Assembly: GCA_027475525.1 (NCBI GenBank)
Contig: JAMWFC010000090.1
Coordinates: 620,001 to 684,000 of the forward strand
Direction: 5' to 3'
Length of the DNA stretch: 64,000 nucleotides
Source of the DNA: Macrolepiota albuminosa
Taxonomy: Eukaryota > Basidiomycota > Agaricomycetes > Agaricales > Agaricaceae
A program made the position numbers and the translations under genes. The notes under the pieces are model-generated. The model had not been told where the DNA came from, did no database searches, and saw only the letters and a program-made list of their open reading frames with translations. Shown here one piece after another: positions 1 through 12,189 of the stretch (positions are counted from its first letter, which is position 1; every line of letters starts with the position of its first letter).

Positions 1-122
1 ATGCTGCACTACTCGTCTTCTTCTCTTTATCTTTGCTTAAACTACGGCACTTACTGTTTGCTAGGTAGCATCCGAGGCGCTATTATCTAGTGCACCATTC
101 TATTACATTTGCTTGAGCACAC

Positions 123-1978
123 CAGGACCCTGTCAGAACTCCTCACAACCACGCATGCCAGATGCTGGAGATGGCATTGTACTGCGTATATGTCCAGCGC
201 ACCCAACCATAGTTGGCATCATCACTGATGAGGTAGTAGAGGCCATTGTCCTCCAGAGTGATGTGGAGATGATTCTCCTTATCATGTTTGAACATGAGGC
301 AGTAGTGATTGTCTTCAGTTATCTTCCTCCACCCATCCCACTATGGGATGATAGGAGGGGTGCCATATTTTGCAAGGCGCTCCATATGTTCATCATTGAT
401 CTGCCAAAAAATGTCCAGAGACATTGTGGGGATGTGGAATTGCTGTTCAAGGAAGACCACACCATATGTATAGACATGATCAACCCATTTCAGCAGAATG
501 TGGTTGTGTAATAAGATGCAGATAGCATCATCATCAGAGAAGTTGCATGTCTGCTTATCAGACATATAGACTTGTTATATTTTGAGTTGAGCCTCAGTTT
601 GGGGTTTGAAGGAGTGCTTGGGAAACATAGTATTGTAGGCGGTAACCACCTCACAGTACATGCCCAGTCTGGCTATAATGAGTGTCATGCATTGAACAAT
701 TACAGATTTGGCTGTGCTATTAGTGCAAAGAGCTCAACACAAGGCAAACTCAAAGAGGGTTCACCAATGCATGCGGTAGGCAAGGTCAACTGCAATGCTC
801 TGATATGTGTTCTTCAGACCAGGATGTCTGAAGACCAGTGTGTACTGTGTGAGTTGGTCTAAGTCAAATGGTATAGCTGGATCAGGTGCATGCATAATAC
901 ATAGCATGACAGATCCATCTTTCTTTGTGTGCAGATAGTGTCCTGAAATATGTTGTCATTTGACAAGCATGAGGTTGTCAGGCCCTTGCATTAGATTGAC
1001 AAGGTCTTGATATTGTGGCTCCATCACAAGAAGCCTCATCATTTGGTTGTAGAGAGCTTCCACTGTTTGCTGAGTGAACATTTGAAGCTCTGTAATCAGC
1101 ATGTATGCAACAATTCTATTGTGGCAAGGGATGTGCATATTCATATAATATTTGTAGAGCCAAATCAGCTCTAAAGGAGTACAAGGAAAACTATGAGGGG
1201 CATGCTTGTAGATGATTGTGCCAGAGATATAGGCTTGCTGCCTAGTGTTGTACTCAGAAGACGCTGCTCTATTAGCATCTGCTTTTATTAGCACCATATT
1301 TAACAAATACAAATAGTAGGTGCAGTAGCTGAGTGCTCCTCAAAAGCATAAATTCATCCACTCAATATTAAGCAGGCTCCAGATCTTCACCCCCAAGCTA
1401 TTGGGAATTCTTTCTAAAAATTCATTTTCAGTCTTATAGCAAAGGGCCTGCAACTCCTTGGCATGTTGCATCTTTTTCTTTGCAATGCACTTATTGCGCA
1501 ATACTCAGTGGAATTGGTCAGCTGCTGATTCCTCTTCCTCCCTCTCCTCCTCCTGCTCTGAGGTCAACTCTTCATAGTTGCTCTTATTAGACAGAGACAT
1601 CACCAGGGCTTTGCCTTTTTCAGACATGGGCTTATTCCTCTTAGTTGCCACCAGACTATTATATTGCATAGGTATGCATAGGTCTGGAGTCAATATGACC
1701 ACATGATACTTTGCCAGTAGGGCCAGCATTGAAACAGGAAGCATGAACAACATCTGGCTCTTTCCTGCTTATGTGGGGATGCCAGCTGGAAAGGCAATCA
1801 CCTCCAATTTAGAGGTGTCAAGCGGTGGCTTGCGGCTATAACAATGATGAAATGGCCTCAGTTTATCTGGGGCTGATGACAATGACAATGGCTGAGCCAC
1901 CAGAGGTGCAGGCATGGTGTGCGTCAGAACTCTCCCTCTGGACTTAGCATGAGAGATGCACAATTCAGGAATAGCGCA
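123..1978 (-). pseudogene. Third ORF of old Ty3/gypsy element B, downstream of integrase (decayed)
   Basis: A stretch of about 620 codons reads in one single minus-strand frame from about 1978 to about 123. It is broken by several stops (for example near 1769, 1505, 956 and 341), but I see no frameshift. It lies directly downstream of the integrase C-terminus of element B and in the same direction, in a different frame. Visible features are a Glu-rich acidic patch (EEEREEEES, near 1530), a Tyr/Met-rich middle part, and a C-terminal part rich in Trp and His. I do not recognise the family. There is no clear run of membrane helices, so an envelope protein is not supported. It sits where some gypsy elements carry an extra ORF. 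That it was coding is inferred from the frame continuity. Confidence 0.5.
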
Positions 1979-1998
1979 TCACTACTGGCCATGTATGG

Positions 1999-3222
1999 TC
2001 ACAACAGCGACACATGAAACTTAGGGACAATTCTGCATGCCTGAAGCACAGGGGACAGTTTCAACATGTAGTTTGACATGTGAGGTTCAGCTTTGAGGAC
2101 CCAATATAGTTCAACCCACTTAGGGCACAATTTACTTGCTCTGCCTTTTGGCAGGTTCAAGTTCTTCATGGACAAGTAGACCAGACTACCTTTTTTAATG
2201 TCTGGTTTGTCCTGTCTGTGATTATTCACATATCTTGTTTGCCATATGTGCAATTCTATAATCATGTCATGCATATCTGTTAAGTTCCTCAGTGCATTGC
2301 ATGCAAACTGTTTTATCCCCACATGAATGACTTTGTCAGTGCAAAGTTCATGAATCATAGATGGCATGTAGCTGCTATTAAGTTCGAAAGGTGAATACCC
2401 TGTAGTTTCTAATATACTTGTATTAATTGCAAATTCCATGAGTGGGCATCAATCTACCTAATCCTTTTGGTCAGAGCATACAAATATTCACAGTAGCTGT
2501 GCAACATTTCTATTCACGCATTCAGTTTGCTCATCCATTTGCAGATGAAAAGATGTTGACATGAGCAATTTTGCTCCTAGTAGCTTGTGTAACTCCTTCA
2601 ACTATTTAAAAGTAAACTTAGCATCTTGATTGCTTACAATTGAGCTGGGCAATCCATGTAGGCATATTATCTCCTTGAGATAGATCCAGAACAAGTCTGC
2701 AGCTGTCATAGTCGTTCTTACTGGAATGAGATGGACTATACTAGTTATTCTGCAGATCATTACTCACAGGTAGTTAAAGCTCTTTGACTCAGGAAATGGG
2801 CCAATAAAGTCCATTTCTATAGAGTTCCAGGGTTTTACAGGAATCGGAAATGAATGTAGCTTTCCAAGAGGTTTCAGAGTTGAGACTTTCAACTGTTGAT
2901 ATTGCTTGCATGTTGAGCAGAATTGACTTGTCTCTTTGGCCATCTGCGGCCACCAATACCAGCAATGCATATAATTCAATGTTTTCTGAGTTCTTAAGTG
3001 GCCTACTATTTGGTGGGCCTGCTCCAGGATAGTTGTGATTAGCAACTGTTCCCAGAGAATGCAGATGACTTTGAACTCTGTGGGTCGAGTTAAGTACACA
3101 AGCTGGTGCTGAATCATAAAGCACAGATGTGGCTGTAGATAGTTCATAATTTTTACAAGGAGACTATCATTTTTATATCCCTGCTGGATGCATGTGCAGA
3201 ACAGCACATTGTCTAAGTCCAT
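1999..3222 (-). pseudogene. Integrase part of pol, Ty3/gypsy element B (decayed)
   Basis: The upstream piece (2764-3222) has the integrase zinc-binding pattern, with His residues in QAHQIVGHLR followed by CSTCKQY (H-H-C-C). It then runs into the start of the catalytic core with PWNSIEMDFIGPFPES, which holds the first catalytic Asp. The downstream piece (1999-2439) is the C-terminal part, ending in the KFHVSLL motif that typically closes the post-core domain. The core between them (2440-2763) is present but broken by stops and frame changes. The DNA is poor in CG. It belongs to a minus-strand element whose RT and protease lie to the right. Confidence 0.75.
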
Positions 3223-3559
3223 TGGTGTGGACTAGTGGTCATGCAAGTTCAGCGCATGCTATAGAGTCATTTTGACACCACTGAAAGGCACCTCTCGTCT
3301 TATCTCCTCCTGAGGCTGACTAGCCTCATGTTCCACCAGCATTTGAGCCTCGATATCTTGAGCTTCTTGCTATTCTTGCAGTTACTTGCTACAATATGCT
3401 TCCTGCATGCACATGGCACATAATTTGACTGTATGTTCCTTGATTATCTGGAACCTATGCATCCTTGCCCTCTGAGTCAATTCATCTGTCCACTTGGATG
3501 TAATCATGCACATCATGGACATCATCTCAAGTATCACTTTCAAAATATCAAGACAAACA

Positions 3560-4312
3560 GTCTGCAACCTTATTTAGTTCACTTTTTACATAGGTAATAT
3601 CAAACTGATATCATGACATGTAGTCAATTCAGCAACATTGTCATGGTGATAAATATACCTGAGTCTTGAAGAACTCAAGTGCTTTATAATCCATAATAAT
3701 ATGGATTTTATAGCCTATTAGTTTATTCTCCCATTTCAGGAGGGCTTCCAGAATAGTGAGTGTTTCTAACTCATGTACAGCATAGTTCTGCTGTGCAGCA
3801 GTGAACTTATGGGACATAAATCCTGCTGGCCAGCAAGTTTGCCATGTTTTACCCTGGCCAAACATTGCCCCAACCTCTGTTTTCAATGCATCACATATGA
3901 GCCAGATGGACTTATTAATGTGTAGATCAATAAGTCAGATAACCAGCATCTTTGTGCAGATGCACTTAATCATTTTGAAGCACCACTGATGCAATGGTCT
4001 CCAGTGAAAGGAGGATTTATTCTGGGTCATGGCCATCAGCGGCTCTGTGTATGCTGTGATGTCTGGTAAAAAGTTACCAATATAGTTCATTAAGCCAATT
4101 AACCACTAGATATTGTTATATGTGCACAGCATCTGCCATTCTCAAATTTGATTGAGTTTATCCATATCTGGGTGTATACACTTTTTGTCAATGACATGAC
4201 CGAGACAATCTATACTGGGTACATATAATTTGCACTTCTTCCATTTGAGGTAGAGGCTTGCTTTTCTTAGTCATTCAAACATAATCTGTAAGTTCTGCTC
4301 ATGCTCCTCAAT
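3560..4312 (-). pseudogene. RNase H and connection region of pol, element B (decayed)
   Basis: A minus-strand piece at 3641-3886 shows the Ty3/gypsy RNase H signature: GFMSHKFTAAQQNYAVHELE, then ALLKWENKLIGYKIHIIMDY, where MDYKALEFF corresponds to the usual TDHKNLEYF. Upstream, 3960-4312 encodes the RT thumb/connection, with residues equivalent to EEHEQNL after the catalytic YLDD region. Stops and frame changes break it. It lies directly next to the solo LTR at 4313-4887, which splits RT from this part. Confidence 0.65.
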
Positions 4313-4887
4313 TGTCAGGGGACTTCTCATTTCTCCCTTCCTTTACTCCTTATCTCTTCACTCTTCTTTCATTCATTCTCTTATTTTTTCTGACATTATC
4401 TCATTTTACTGTTTTTATTCTTTTAACACTATCTGTTAGTACTATTCTCAGCCCTTGAGGTGCTCTGATTCTTTAGTTACCATTCAGATAAGTATAGGCC
4501 CCTCAGCACTGCTTCCAGACTGTTTACATAAGCCAGAGTTTGCCAGAGTTTGCCCCTTATTTGTGCAATTGTTTGTATAGGCAATTTTCGAGTTTTTAAG
4601 GTTTATAAGCCAGAGTTTGCCAGAGTTTGCCCCTTATTTGTGCAATTGTTTGTATAGGCAATTTTCGAGTTTTTAAGGTTTTGTTGTACTGTACAGTTGT
4701 TTTCCATGCTTCAGAGGCCTCAGAAGCATCCAACCTGGCATAGAAAATTTCTAAACTTGTTCTCTTTGGATCTCTCTCTGCCAGGTGAGTAGTTATTATG
4801 ATATTGTCAGTACATACTCTAATACACTTTAGATCTTCCTCTGCCAGCTGTGTGACTGAGCCACAGCCTCTAGAGGTCGCCCTTACA
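4313..4887 (+). mobile_element. Solo LTR of gypsy family C
   Basis: The repeat starts TGTCAGGGGA and ends CGCCCTTACA, matching (in reverse) the LTRs of the full element at 35173-41666. It is flanked on both sides by TCAAT (4308-4312 and 4888-4892), a perfect 5-bp target-site duplication, so this is one complete solo LTR made by integration and later LTR-LTR recombination. It interrupts the reverse transcriptase of element B just after its YLDD-like motif (read as YLDN). It holds an exact 77-bp tandem duplication (4528-4681), which accounts for its extra length over the 518-bp LTRs. Confidence 0.93.
4528..4681. repeat. 77-bp exact tandem duplication (x2) in solo LTR
   Basis: Units 4528-4604 and 4605-4681 read identically by eye, starting ATAAGCCAGAG. 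The other solo LTR of the same family (25767-26263) has only one copy. This is one of six duplications in the window with a period of exactly 77 bp. Confidence 0.9.
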
Positions 4888-4892
4888 TCAAT

Positions 4893-5736
4893 AGAGTCTG
4901 AAAAGATAAAAATATTGTCTAAGTAGACATGCATGAACTTTCCAATAATGTCTCGGAAAATAGAGGTCATTAATCTCTGGAATATTGCTGGTGCATTGCA
5001 ATTGTCAATTTGCATTATATTGCTTACAAATATCTCCATTAAAAACAAAAACAGTGTTTTCAGTATGTCTTTTTTGCATATGCAAACATGTTTTTAAGTG
5101 TCTGTTAAGTCGACTTTTGACCTATACTTAGCCTTAGTGATATCTTTACATATGACTTCCTGATTCAGAAGAGGAGTTACATTTTTAACAGTATTATTAT
5201 TGTGCTGCTGCATATTCAATGCCATTTGTAATGTCCCATCCTTCTTGAGAATATACAATAAGAGTGCAGCTTGCACCACTGGTCATAGTTCCTACTATCT
5301 TGTGTTTATATATCTATTTGTTTTTTCATAAAGCTGGTCTTGCAATGCTCATGGGCAGCAAAGCAAGTGGTATTTGTACTGCTTATTCTCGTCAATGAGG
5401 TTAATCTCATGATTAACCTCTCTCCAAGAAGGAAGCTCCTCTTTTGTCTCATTGACAATATCCACAAATTTGTGCTGCCAGTGCTGGTGCAGTCATGGAA
5501 TATCTTTATCTATAAGACTTGCAGCCTTACCTTTCCCTTTTAGTGCATGTGCTACACACAGTTGAGCCTTTGGTTTGAATCGCTTCTGTAAAGCATATAT
5601 GTGCTCTTCTGTGGAATCTCCCAGGTTTAGCCTTGCAACTAGCTGCCTCCTTGCTACCCTTGTTATATTTAATGCCAATTGCACACTTTTTGCTTTTAGC
5701 AATACCCCATCAAACATGATATCTAATGCTTTGAAA
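4893..5736 (-). pseudogene. Reverse transcriptase N-terminal half of pol, element B
   Basis: Reading the minus strand from 5736 there is a linker (EIFKALDIMFDG..., then ALKGKGKAASLID). It is followed at 5094-5279 by the RT entry motif LYILKKDGTLQMALNMQQ and SKVDLTD, the latter equivalent to FSKIDL with its first catalytic Asp. The piece at 4893-5048 encodes NAPAIFQRLM and FMHVYLDNIFIFSDS, the catalytic YxDD box with its last Asp changed to Asn. The gene is cut on the left by the solo LTR and on the right by A1. Its upstream continuation (protease) resumes at 17504 with a matching frame. Confidence 0.8.
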
Positions 5737-5741
5737 ATCTC

Positions 5742-6478
5742 TGTCACGACCCCCCCTTCTAGGTCCACCCTGGGACACCCTCTCTCCAACTCCATAAACA
5801 CACCCTGCCATCACATGCATCAAAGGCTGCCATCACCTGGCACCCTGGCAACCCGCATCATGGACCCCAGGATCAATTGCCATTAAACCACGACCAATGA
5901 TTGGATCACGCTACCTGCTTCTGGGCCATCACGCATCACGCATCACAACTCCCTCTGCACCAATTGATCACACGCCCCACACGTGCGATCCCGGTATACA
6001 GTTCTCCTCCCGCTACTCAATGTCTCCCAGAACTTATCTCAGACATCCCAGAATCTCAGAGACCTGGACCTGGCCCCATAGTACTTATAGCGTAATTCCC
6101 TGTTGTATTTGCTAGTCTTGATATTAACTTGAATTGTTGCATGCCCTTTGCTTGACTGGTATGCGCTGACTAGCATGCTTTGACTGGCATGCTTGAATAA
6201 TCACATGCTCTGAGTTTGGTACGCACTTTGCGACTTACAATTTATTAATCCAGTCTCATCTTAGAACTCCCAGTTCCCGACTTGACCTCCACCCAACCCT
6301 CGGCCTCTAAACCCAAAACCCCCGGATCAAGTTCCCTTTTCCAGGATAACCCCCTGTTCACGTCTTGAACTCCGGAGTCTTAGCCCCAGAGTTCCAGACA
6401 CCCGAGTATCCGTAGATCAAGTCTGCCTCATAAGAGCGTTGCTTTCCCAGAAAGCCCCCAACTCAGCAGAACCTGACA
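5742..6478 (+). repeat. 5' LTR of A1 (737 bp)
   Basis: Starts TGTCACGACC and ends ACCTGACA. A possible TATA-like stretch (TACTTATAGCGTA) lies near 6080. Compared with the 3' LTR it lacks about 41 bp, mainly one copy of a CATCACATGCATCAAA(G) repeat, and shows many C/T and A/G differences, so the insertion is not recent. Confidence 0.93.
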
Positions 6479-6511
6479 TAATATCAAGACTCTCTCCTTA
6501 CACCGTTCTTG

Positions 6512-9160
6512 ATGGCTACGTATACTCACATCTATTACTCCACAGGCTACCAGACCAACCCTTACGGGCATCAAATCTCTGACCACTATTCTGTGCAGAC
6601 CCCCCACCCTGCTTACCCACATCTCCATTGCCACTGGGCCCCCGACCTGTCCCTCTATGACCTGGGGCCCTCAGCCAGCTGGGCCCCTCCGTCCAACCTA
6701 GCCATGGCGCGACACATGGAGGCCCCCTCATACTGGAGCATCCCCGGGGGTCTACCAGAGACCCGACCCATCCTCAGTGGACCTTGCCCGATTCCCCCCA
6801 GCAAGGGCCCCTTTGCACCTACCCCCTGCCCCCCAAACCTGCAGACCCTCCAACTATGACTACCTCCTTGACACTACCCGGCTGCCGCCCTACCCGCTTG
6901 GACCCCTCCCTCACCAATGGAATGACGACACCTCAAGGAGTACAAACAGCAATGGGACAAAGTGCTTCGCTCACTCAGGATCTCGCCGGAGGACTTTGTG
7001 CAGTGGACAAGGGCACTACTCATGAAATTTGGACACAACAACTTTGAAGGCACTCCAGAGGACTGGACCCATTGCTTGGTTGAATTTGGGGATCGCCTCA
7101 CGTGAGGAGAGCTTCCAGAGCAGACTATGGTAAAGTACAGACGCAACACAATTCTCTGAGAGGAGCTGCAGCAACTGCTCGACGAAGTCCACACATCCCC
7201 CTCCCCTTGACCCCTCAACGACCCCATGGACCTGAGTCGCTCAATTCACATTTGACGAGAACTCCCAGAACCGGCCCCAGCAGCCTCCGTGATCCCAACT
7301 CCGGAGCAACGACAATGGGAAGAGCAACAAAATGCCTCAGCCATACTGCAGTCCCTCAACCCGATGGGAGGGCTATTCAATCAGCCTGCTGCCTACATGG
7401 TAGGCTTGTCAACTTGCTATAGGGCTAACTCCATTCCTAGCACCTTCGAGACCTGGGGACAGCCCCAGAGATCCCTGGAACCGCTCTCACGAATGGACAA
7501 TGCCTGACCCCCACCCCTGGCGACCTTCGGGAGACCCTGGGCAGACACCTCTAGCATGGATGACATGCTGTGTTACATCGATGAGCTCACTCACGGCAAC
7601 AACAAACGACGCCCTGCGCCTGCAACCACCCCAGCACCACCTCCCACATCTACCCTGGCCCCTCTGGAGCCCAACTTCCGTCGCAACCCCCTGCTCCACG
7701 GCCTCCGATGCAAGCGCAACCCTCCCGGGTTGAACATTCCCTGCGCAACCTGGCACCTGACCCAGCACCCGGCCTCCCCAGATTGACCTGACACCACCGA
7801 ACCCTCCCTGACCACCTCCGCCACCCCCAACCGAACCCCGAGGATGACCCCCCAGCTCCTCACCTTTGCCACCCCCTGCATGGAGACCTGGATCTCCCCC
7901 CGGCAGAAACAAACTCCCTTGGGACAACAGGCCTCCCGGGCACAGACCTCCAGGTGAGCTATCCGGAGGAGGCCCTCCAGGCAGGTGGGGTCCTGCCCTC
8001 AGCATCTTTCCTTCTCAAGGAGGGAGGGGTAACCACTACTATTACTACTACAATGCCGGACCTCCTCCCCGCAACACCACCAGACCGGACAATGCTCGCA
8101 ATGCCCTTGCCCATGAAGAGTGTCTGGACATTCAAAAGCCCAACGCATTCACAGGCCAGGACCCCCAAAAATGGCGTACCTTCCTCACCCAATGTCTTAA
8201 CACGTTTCAGGTTGACAGCTCCTGGGTGGCCTTCACCACCTTGTACCTCCAGGAGATCATCTTTGATCACTACACAGCCCTCATCCAGTTTGACTCCAAC
8301 AACCTGGTGCTCTCTTGCTGGCAAGCCTTCATCAACAAGTTCTCTGGGAAGTTTGGGATCTACAACACTGTAGCTGAGGCCGAGGACAACCTCTTCAATC
8401 ACTGGATGCGCTCCGAGGAACGCTTCATCACCTTTATCATATGTTTTGAGAAGGAAGCTTACAAGACAGGCTGGAACTATAGTGCCCTCCGGTATGCCCT
8501 CCACCGCATACTGCTGCAATGCATCAAGGACGTCCTCCGACTTGTCCCAAAACAACCCTCCTACGATGGATACAAGGCCCTTGTCATGCAGATTGACCAG
8601 CACTACTGGGAAGACCGCAGCGAGTACTCAAACTCCCAAGCCCCCTAGAACTCTAGGGGAGGACCACCATGGCCCTTTGGCAAACCCTCTAACCCCCAAA
8701 ACCAAAACCCTGGTCCCCCCGCGTTCCCTGGCAGCTGACCCCCAGTGAGTCACGGCCCACTCAATGCTAACCCCGGCAGCGGCACTCGCCCCCAGGCCCA
8801 ACTTAATGCCACTATGGCTGCCAACGATCTGGGCGATGTGTCAAGCCCTGAGGAACCCCTGGAAGACCTTGAAGACCCTGACTTCACCAACAAATAGGAC
8901 GAAAAGGCCCTCCGGGCTAACCGGCTTCAGAAGAAGAGACGATCCTGGATCGAGGTTCTGAAGGATGTACAGGAATGATGGAGAAGGAAAAGTGTTTGCA
9001 TACTCTACGGTGAGAAAGACCATTTCATCTCTGAGTGCCCCCAACAACAGGTTGTGGGATGCACTACCTGGATCTTTGAAGGAGAAGATGCCACCTACGA
9101 ATATTCGGAAAACAACCCAGCAATTTAGACCCAGAAGACGCACTAAATTGCAGAATTGAC
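6512..9160 (+). pseudogene. gag of gypsy A1 (decayed)
   Basis: The first ATG after the LTR is at 6512 (MATYTHIYYS...). The region is very rich in Pro and broken by several frameshifts and stops. The best-preserved part, about 8100-8648, matches the retrotransposon gag core: AFTGQDPQKWRTFLTQC, then CWQAFINKFSGKFG and a helix-rich tail. At 8993-9043 a zinc knuckle is readable in another frame (C-I-L-Y-G-E-K-D-H-F-I-S-E-C); its second Cys has become Tyr. Gag would form the particle and bind RNA. This copy cannot make a full protein. Confidence 0.75.
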
Positions 9161-9199
9161 CCCGACGTCTTCTCTGCCCCAGTTTCCCATCTTCGCTCC

Positions 9200-10080
9200 A
9201 TGACACTTGCACAGGACACCTTCACAGCTTATCTACCCTCCCACTCCTTGCACTTCCTCCTCCTCAAAACCCACCTCACCTCCTCCAGAATCCCCTTCAA
9301 CACCCTCGTTGACAGTGGCGCCATGGACAACTTTATCGATGAAGCATGGTCTACCTCTGCTCTGGAACCCACTCAACAACTCCTGGTCCCAGTATGACTT
9401 TGCCTCTTTGACAGAGACACCTCTATGGCAGGAGATATTACCCATATCGTGCGTATGCCTGTTATTTTCGCCAACAGACAGATTCATACCCTCCAGATGT
9501 TGATAACAAAACTCCACCCCTCCGCACTCTTGGTCTTAGGGCTTCCATGGCTCCAAGACACCAACCTCCGCATTGACTAGTGACATCTCACCCTTCGCCT
9601 GATCTGAGAACCAATGCCCAATGACCAGCAACTCCCCTTTGACATCCCCCACTCTCCGGGCTCCGACCCAACTCCAAAGGACCTCCTGGACGGGCCCCCA
9701 CTGCCCCCTGGACTCCAGTCCCACTTATCCTGATCCTTTGTTATCAATGCCAGGTTAGATGGTGCTCTGAGACCAATATCAGCCCTCATCGACAGCAGAG
9801 CTACTGGAGTTTTCATCAGCAATGCCCTCGACCTTCCCCACAACCCCCTCGACCAACCCCTCCACCTGCGATGGCTCGACGGCACCCCCTCCTCCTCTGG
9901 CCCTATCCAGAGGTCTCATTCGGGACACGTGACCCTAGACAATTGCTTTGAGTTCACCTCTGACTTCCTGGTCATGCGGCTTCACAGATCGACTCCAATG
10001 GTGCTAGGGCTACCCTGGCTACATGACACGAACCCCGACATCGACTAGAGGATGCTCACCATGATGTTTCCGGAACCTGA
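9200..10080 (+). pseudogene. Two tandem retroviral-type aspartic protease domains of A1
   Basis: The first domain (about 9270-9590) has the active-site box NTLVDSGAMDNFID and closes with LLVLGLPWLQDTN-RID. The second (about 9745-10047) has SALIDSRATGVFIS and closes with MVLGLPWLHDTNPDID. Both keep the spacing of a pepsin-like retroviral protease, DSGA-type box to hydrophobic-Gly flap motif. In the second the active-site Gly is Arg. They lie in one gag-pol stretch between gag and RT, with stops between them. Two such domains in tandem are unusual; duplication followed by divergence is the simplest reading. Confidence 0.7.
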
Positions 10081-10280
10081 GGACCACCCTACAACTGCTG
10101 TGCACCTCCGGGCCCTAGGGAGCAACCCGATGCCTGGCACCCCTGGGGCTGCAGCCTTGCCCCCTGTCCAAACCCACAAGGCCCTCAATTGACTCCCAAA
10201 CATTCCTCGGAACAGGTACAAGGAGCTGAACTATCCGGACTGGTCTCAGACACGCGTCAAACCTGCCCCAACTTGCAAAT

Positions 10281-11370
10281 TTGCGACCCCAATCAACCCA
10301 AAAGCACTCAACATTAAGATCATTGGAGCTGCCTCCTTTGCCTGCCTCATGCAATATGGAACCCCCACGTTTCAACTGCATACCTTGCTGTCACTTCCGG
10401 AAGAACACCTACAAGTGGATGCCATCCTCCCAGAAAAGAAAACCAAGGAGCAGATCCTCCGAAAAGTAGTTTCCCTGGAGTATCACGAATTTGCTGACGT
10501 ATTCTCCAAAGGAGACGCTAAGGAAATTCCTCCTCACTGCCCCTATGACCATACGATTGATCTCAAGGAAGAAACTGCCCGCCCTTTGGCAAGGTATACA
10601 ACATGTCAGAAGTTGAACTCCGGGCCCTCAAGGACTACCTCGATGAAATGCTCGGAAAGGGATTCATCCGACCCTCCGCCTCTGCTGCTGGAGCTCTGGT
10701 TCTATTCACCAAGAAGAAGGACGGCTCTCTCCAACTCTGCGTCGACTACTGGAGACTCAATAAGATCACCAAGAAGAACCGCTACCTGCTTCTGCTCATT
10801 GGCGATCTGATTGATTGACTCTGCAGCACCAAGGTTTACACAAAAATTGACCTCTGCTCCGGTTACAACAATGTCCGCATGGCCCTGGGACATGAGTGGA
10901 AAACTGCATTCCACACATGGTATGGTCTGTTTGAGTACCTTGTAATGCCTTTTGGAATGACTAACTCCCCCACCACGTTTCAATACTTCATGAACAACAT
11001 CTTCCATGACATGAGCGATGTCTTCGTGATCGTCTACCTGGACGATATCCTCATCTACTCCGACTCGAAGGAGGACCACCAGAAGCATGTCTGACAAGTC
11101 CTTGAACGCCTCTGGGAGCACAACCTCCATGCCAAACCCAAGAAGTGTTCATTCCACACAGAAGAGGTTGAGTATCTCGGCGTTATCATATTTCTGAATG
11201 GCGTTCGCATGGACCCCCACAAGGTCAAGGCCATCGTCAACTGGCCACAACTCTGGAACGTCAAGGAAGTACAATCCTTCTTGGGTTTTGCTAACTTCTA
11301 CCAGAGGTTTATAGACAATTACTCTGGTATCACGAAACCCCTCAACTGGCTCACATGCAAGGACGTTGCA
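10281..11370 (+). pseudogene. Reverse transcriptase of gypsy A1 (broken)
   Basis: In order: the pre-RT segment HEFADVFSKGDAKEIPPH; a frameshift near 10600; [37 protein letters not shown]; a TGA at 10816; [18 protein letters not shown] (first catalytic Asp); [15 protein letters not shown]; and [18 protein letters not shown] with intact YLDD near 11036-11047. A further stop follows at 11091. The thumb reads AIVNWPQLWNVKEVQSFLGF. All catalytic residues survive, but at least two breaks would stop translation. The 77-bp duplication just downstream adds another frame shift. Confidence 0.9.
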
Positions 11371-11473
11371 TGGAACTGGGACAGTAAGTGCCAGAGTACT
11401 CTGGTATCACGAAACCCCTCAACTGGCTCACATGCAAGGACGTTGCATGGAACTGGGACAGTAAGTGCCAGAG
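11320..11473. repeat. 77-bp exact tandem duplication (x2) inside A1 pol
   Basis: Units 11320-11396 and 11397-11473 are identical by eye, starting TACTCTGGTATCACG. Since 77 is not a multiple of 3, the copy shifts the frame at the RT/RNase H junction: the peptide SGITKPLNWLTCKDVAWNWD is encoded twice, in two frames. Element A2 has one copy only. Confidence 0.93.
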
Positions 11474-11900
11474 CGTCTTTAACTTGCTCAAGGAGGCTTT
11501 CACAGCTGCCCCCATACTCCGGCATTACAACCCCGCCCTCCTGATCATTCTGGAATGCAACGCCTCCAACTATGCTATTGCCGGGATTCTCTCACAGATG
11601 GGATCCGACAGTGGGGAACCCTGGCCAGTTGCCTTCTACACCTGGTCTATGATCAACGCCAAGCTCAACTACGACATCTACAATAAGGAGCTTCTTGCCA
11701 TCGTTGAAGCCTTCAAACAATGGCAAGCCTACCTCAAGGGAGCCTGGCACTGGATCTAGGTCTACTTGGATCACAACAACCTGCAGTACTTCACCATGAC
11801 CAAGCAACTTAGTCGACAACAGGCCCAATGGTCCGAAATCCTCTCGGAGTATGACTTCACGATCCAGTACCGCCTGAGATGACTTGGGGCTAAACCTGAT
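11460..11900 (+). pseudogene. RNase H of gypsy A1
   Basis: The frame at 11388-11759 gives LIILECNASNYAIAGILSQ, PVAFYTWSMINAKLNYDIYN and KELLAIVEAFKQWQAYLKGA, the usual order of gypsy RNase H. A TAG at 11757 interrupts, and the same frame continues with [20 protein letters not shown], matching TDHKNLEYF with Thr-Asp changed to Leu-Asp. The domain would remove RNA from the RNA:DNA hybrid during replication of the element. Confidence 0.85.
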
Positions 11901-12189
11901 GCCTTCACCTGGCGACCGGACGTCTACCCCAAGAAGTCATTTGAGGTGGAGTGCAATGTGTTCAATCATCGCATGATGATCCCTCCCGAACATCTGAATG
12001 CCATACTGATTCTAAACAATGAAGGAACTCTAAGCCAGATCCGCCATGCCCCACAAGACAAGTACTTCACTGATCACAATCCCTGCAACCCTCCTGACAG
12101 GACTGACCCAGACTCCACCTTCTCCCTGTCTCCTGACAAAAAACTACTCCTCTGAGACGGTTGCATCTATGTCCCAGATCACGCCCGAC

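Noticed and set aside
123..1978. Envelope gene of an errantivirus-like element
   Set aside because: No signal peptide, no row of membrane helices and no glycoprotein pattern can be seen.
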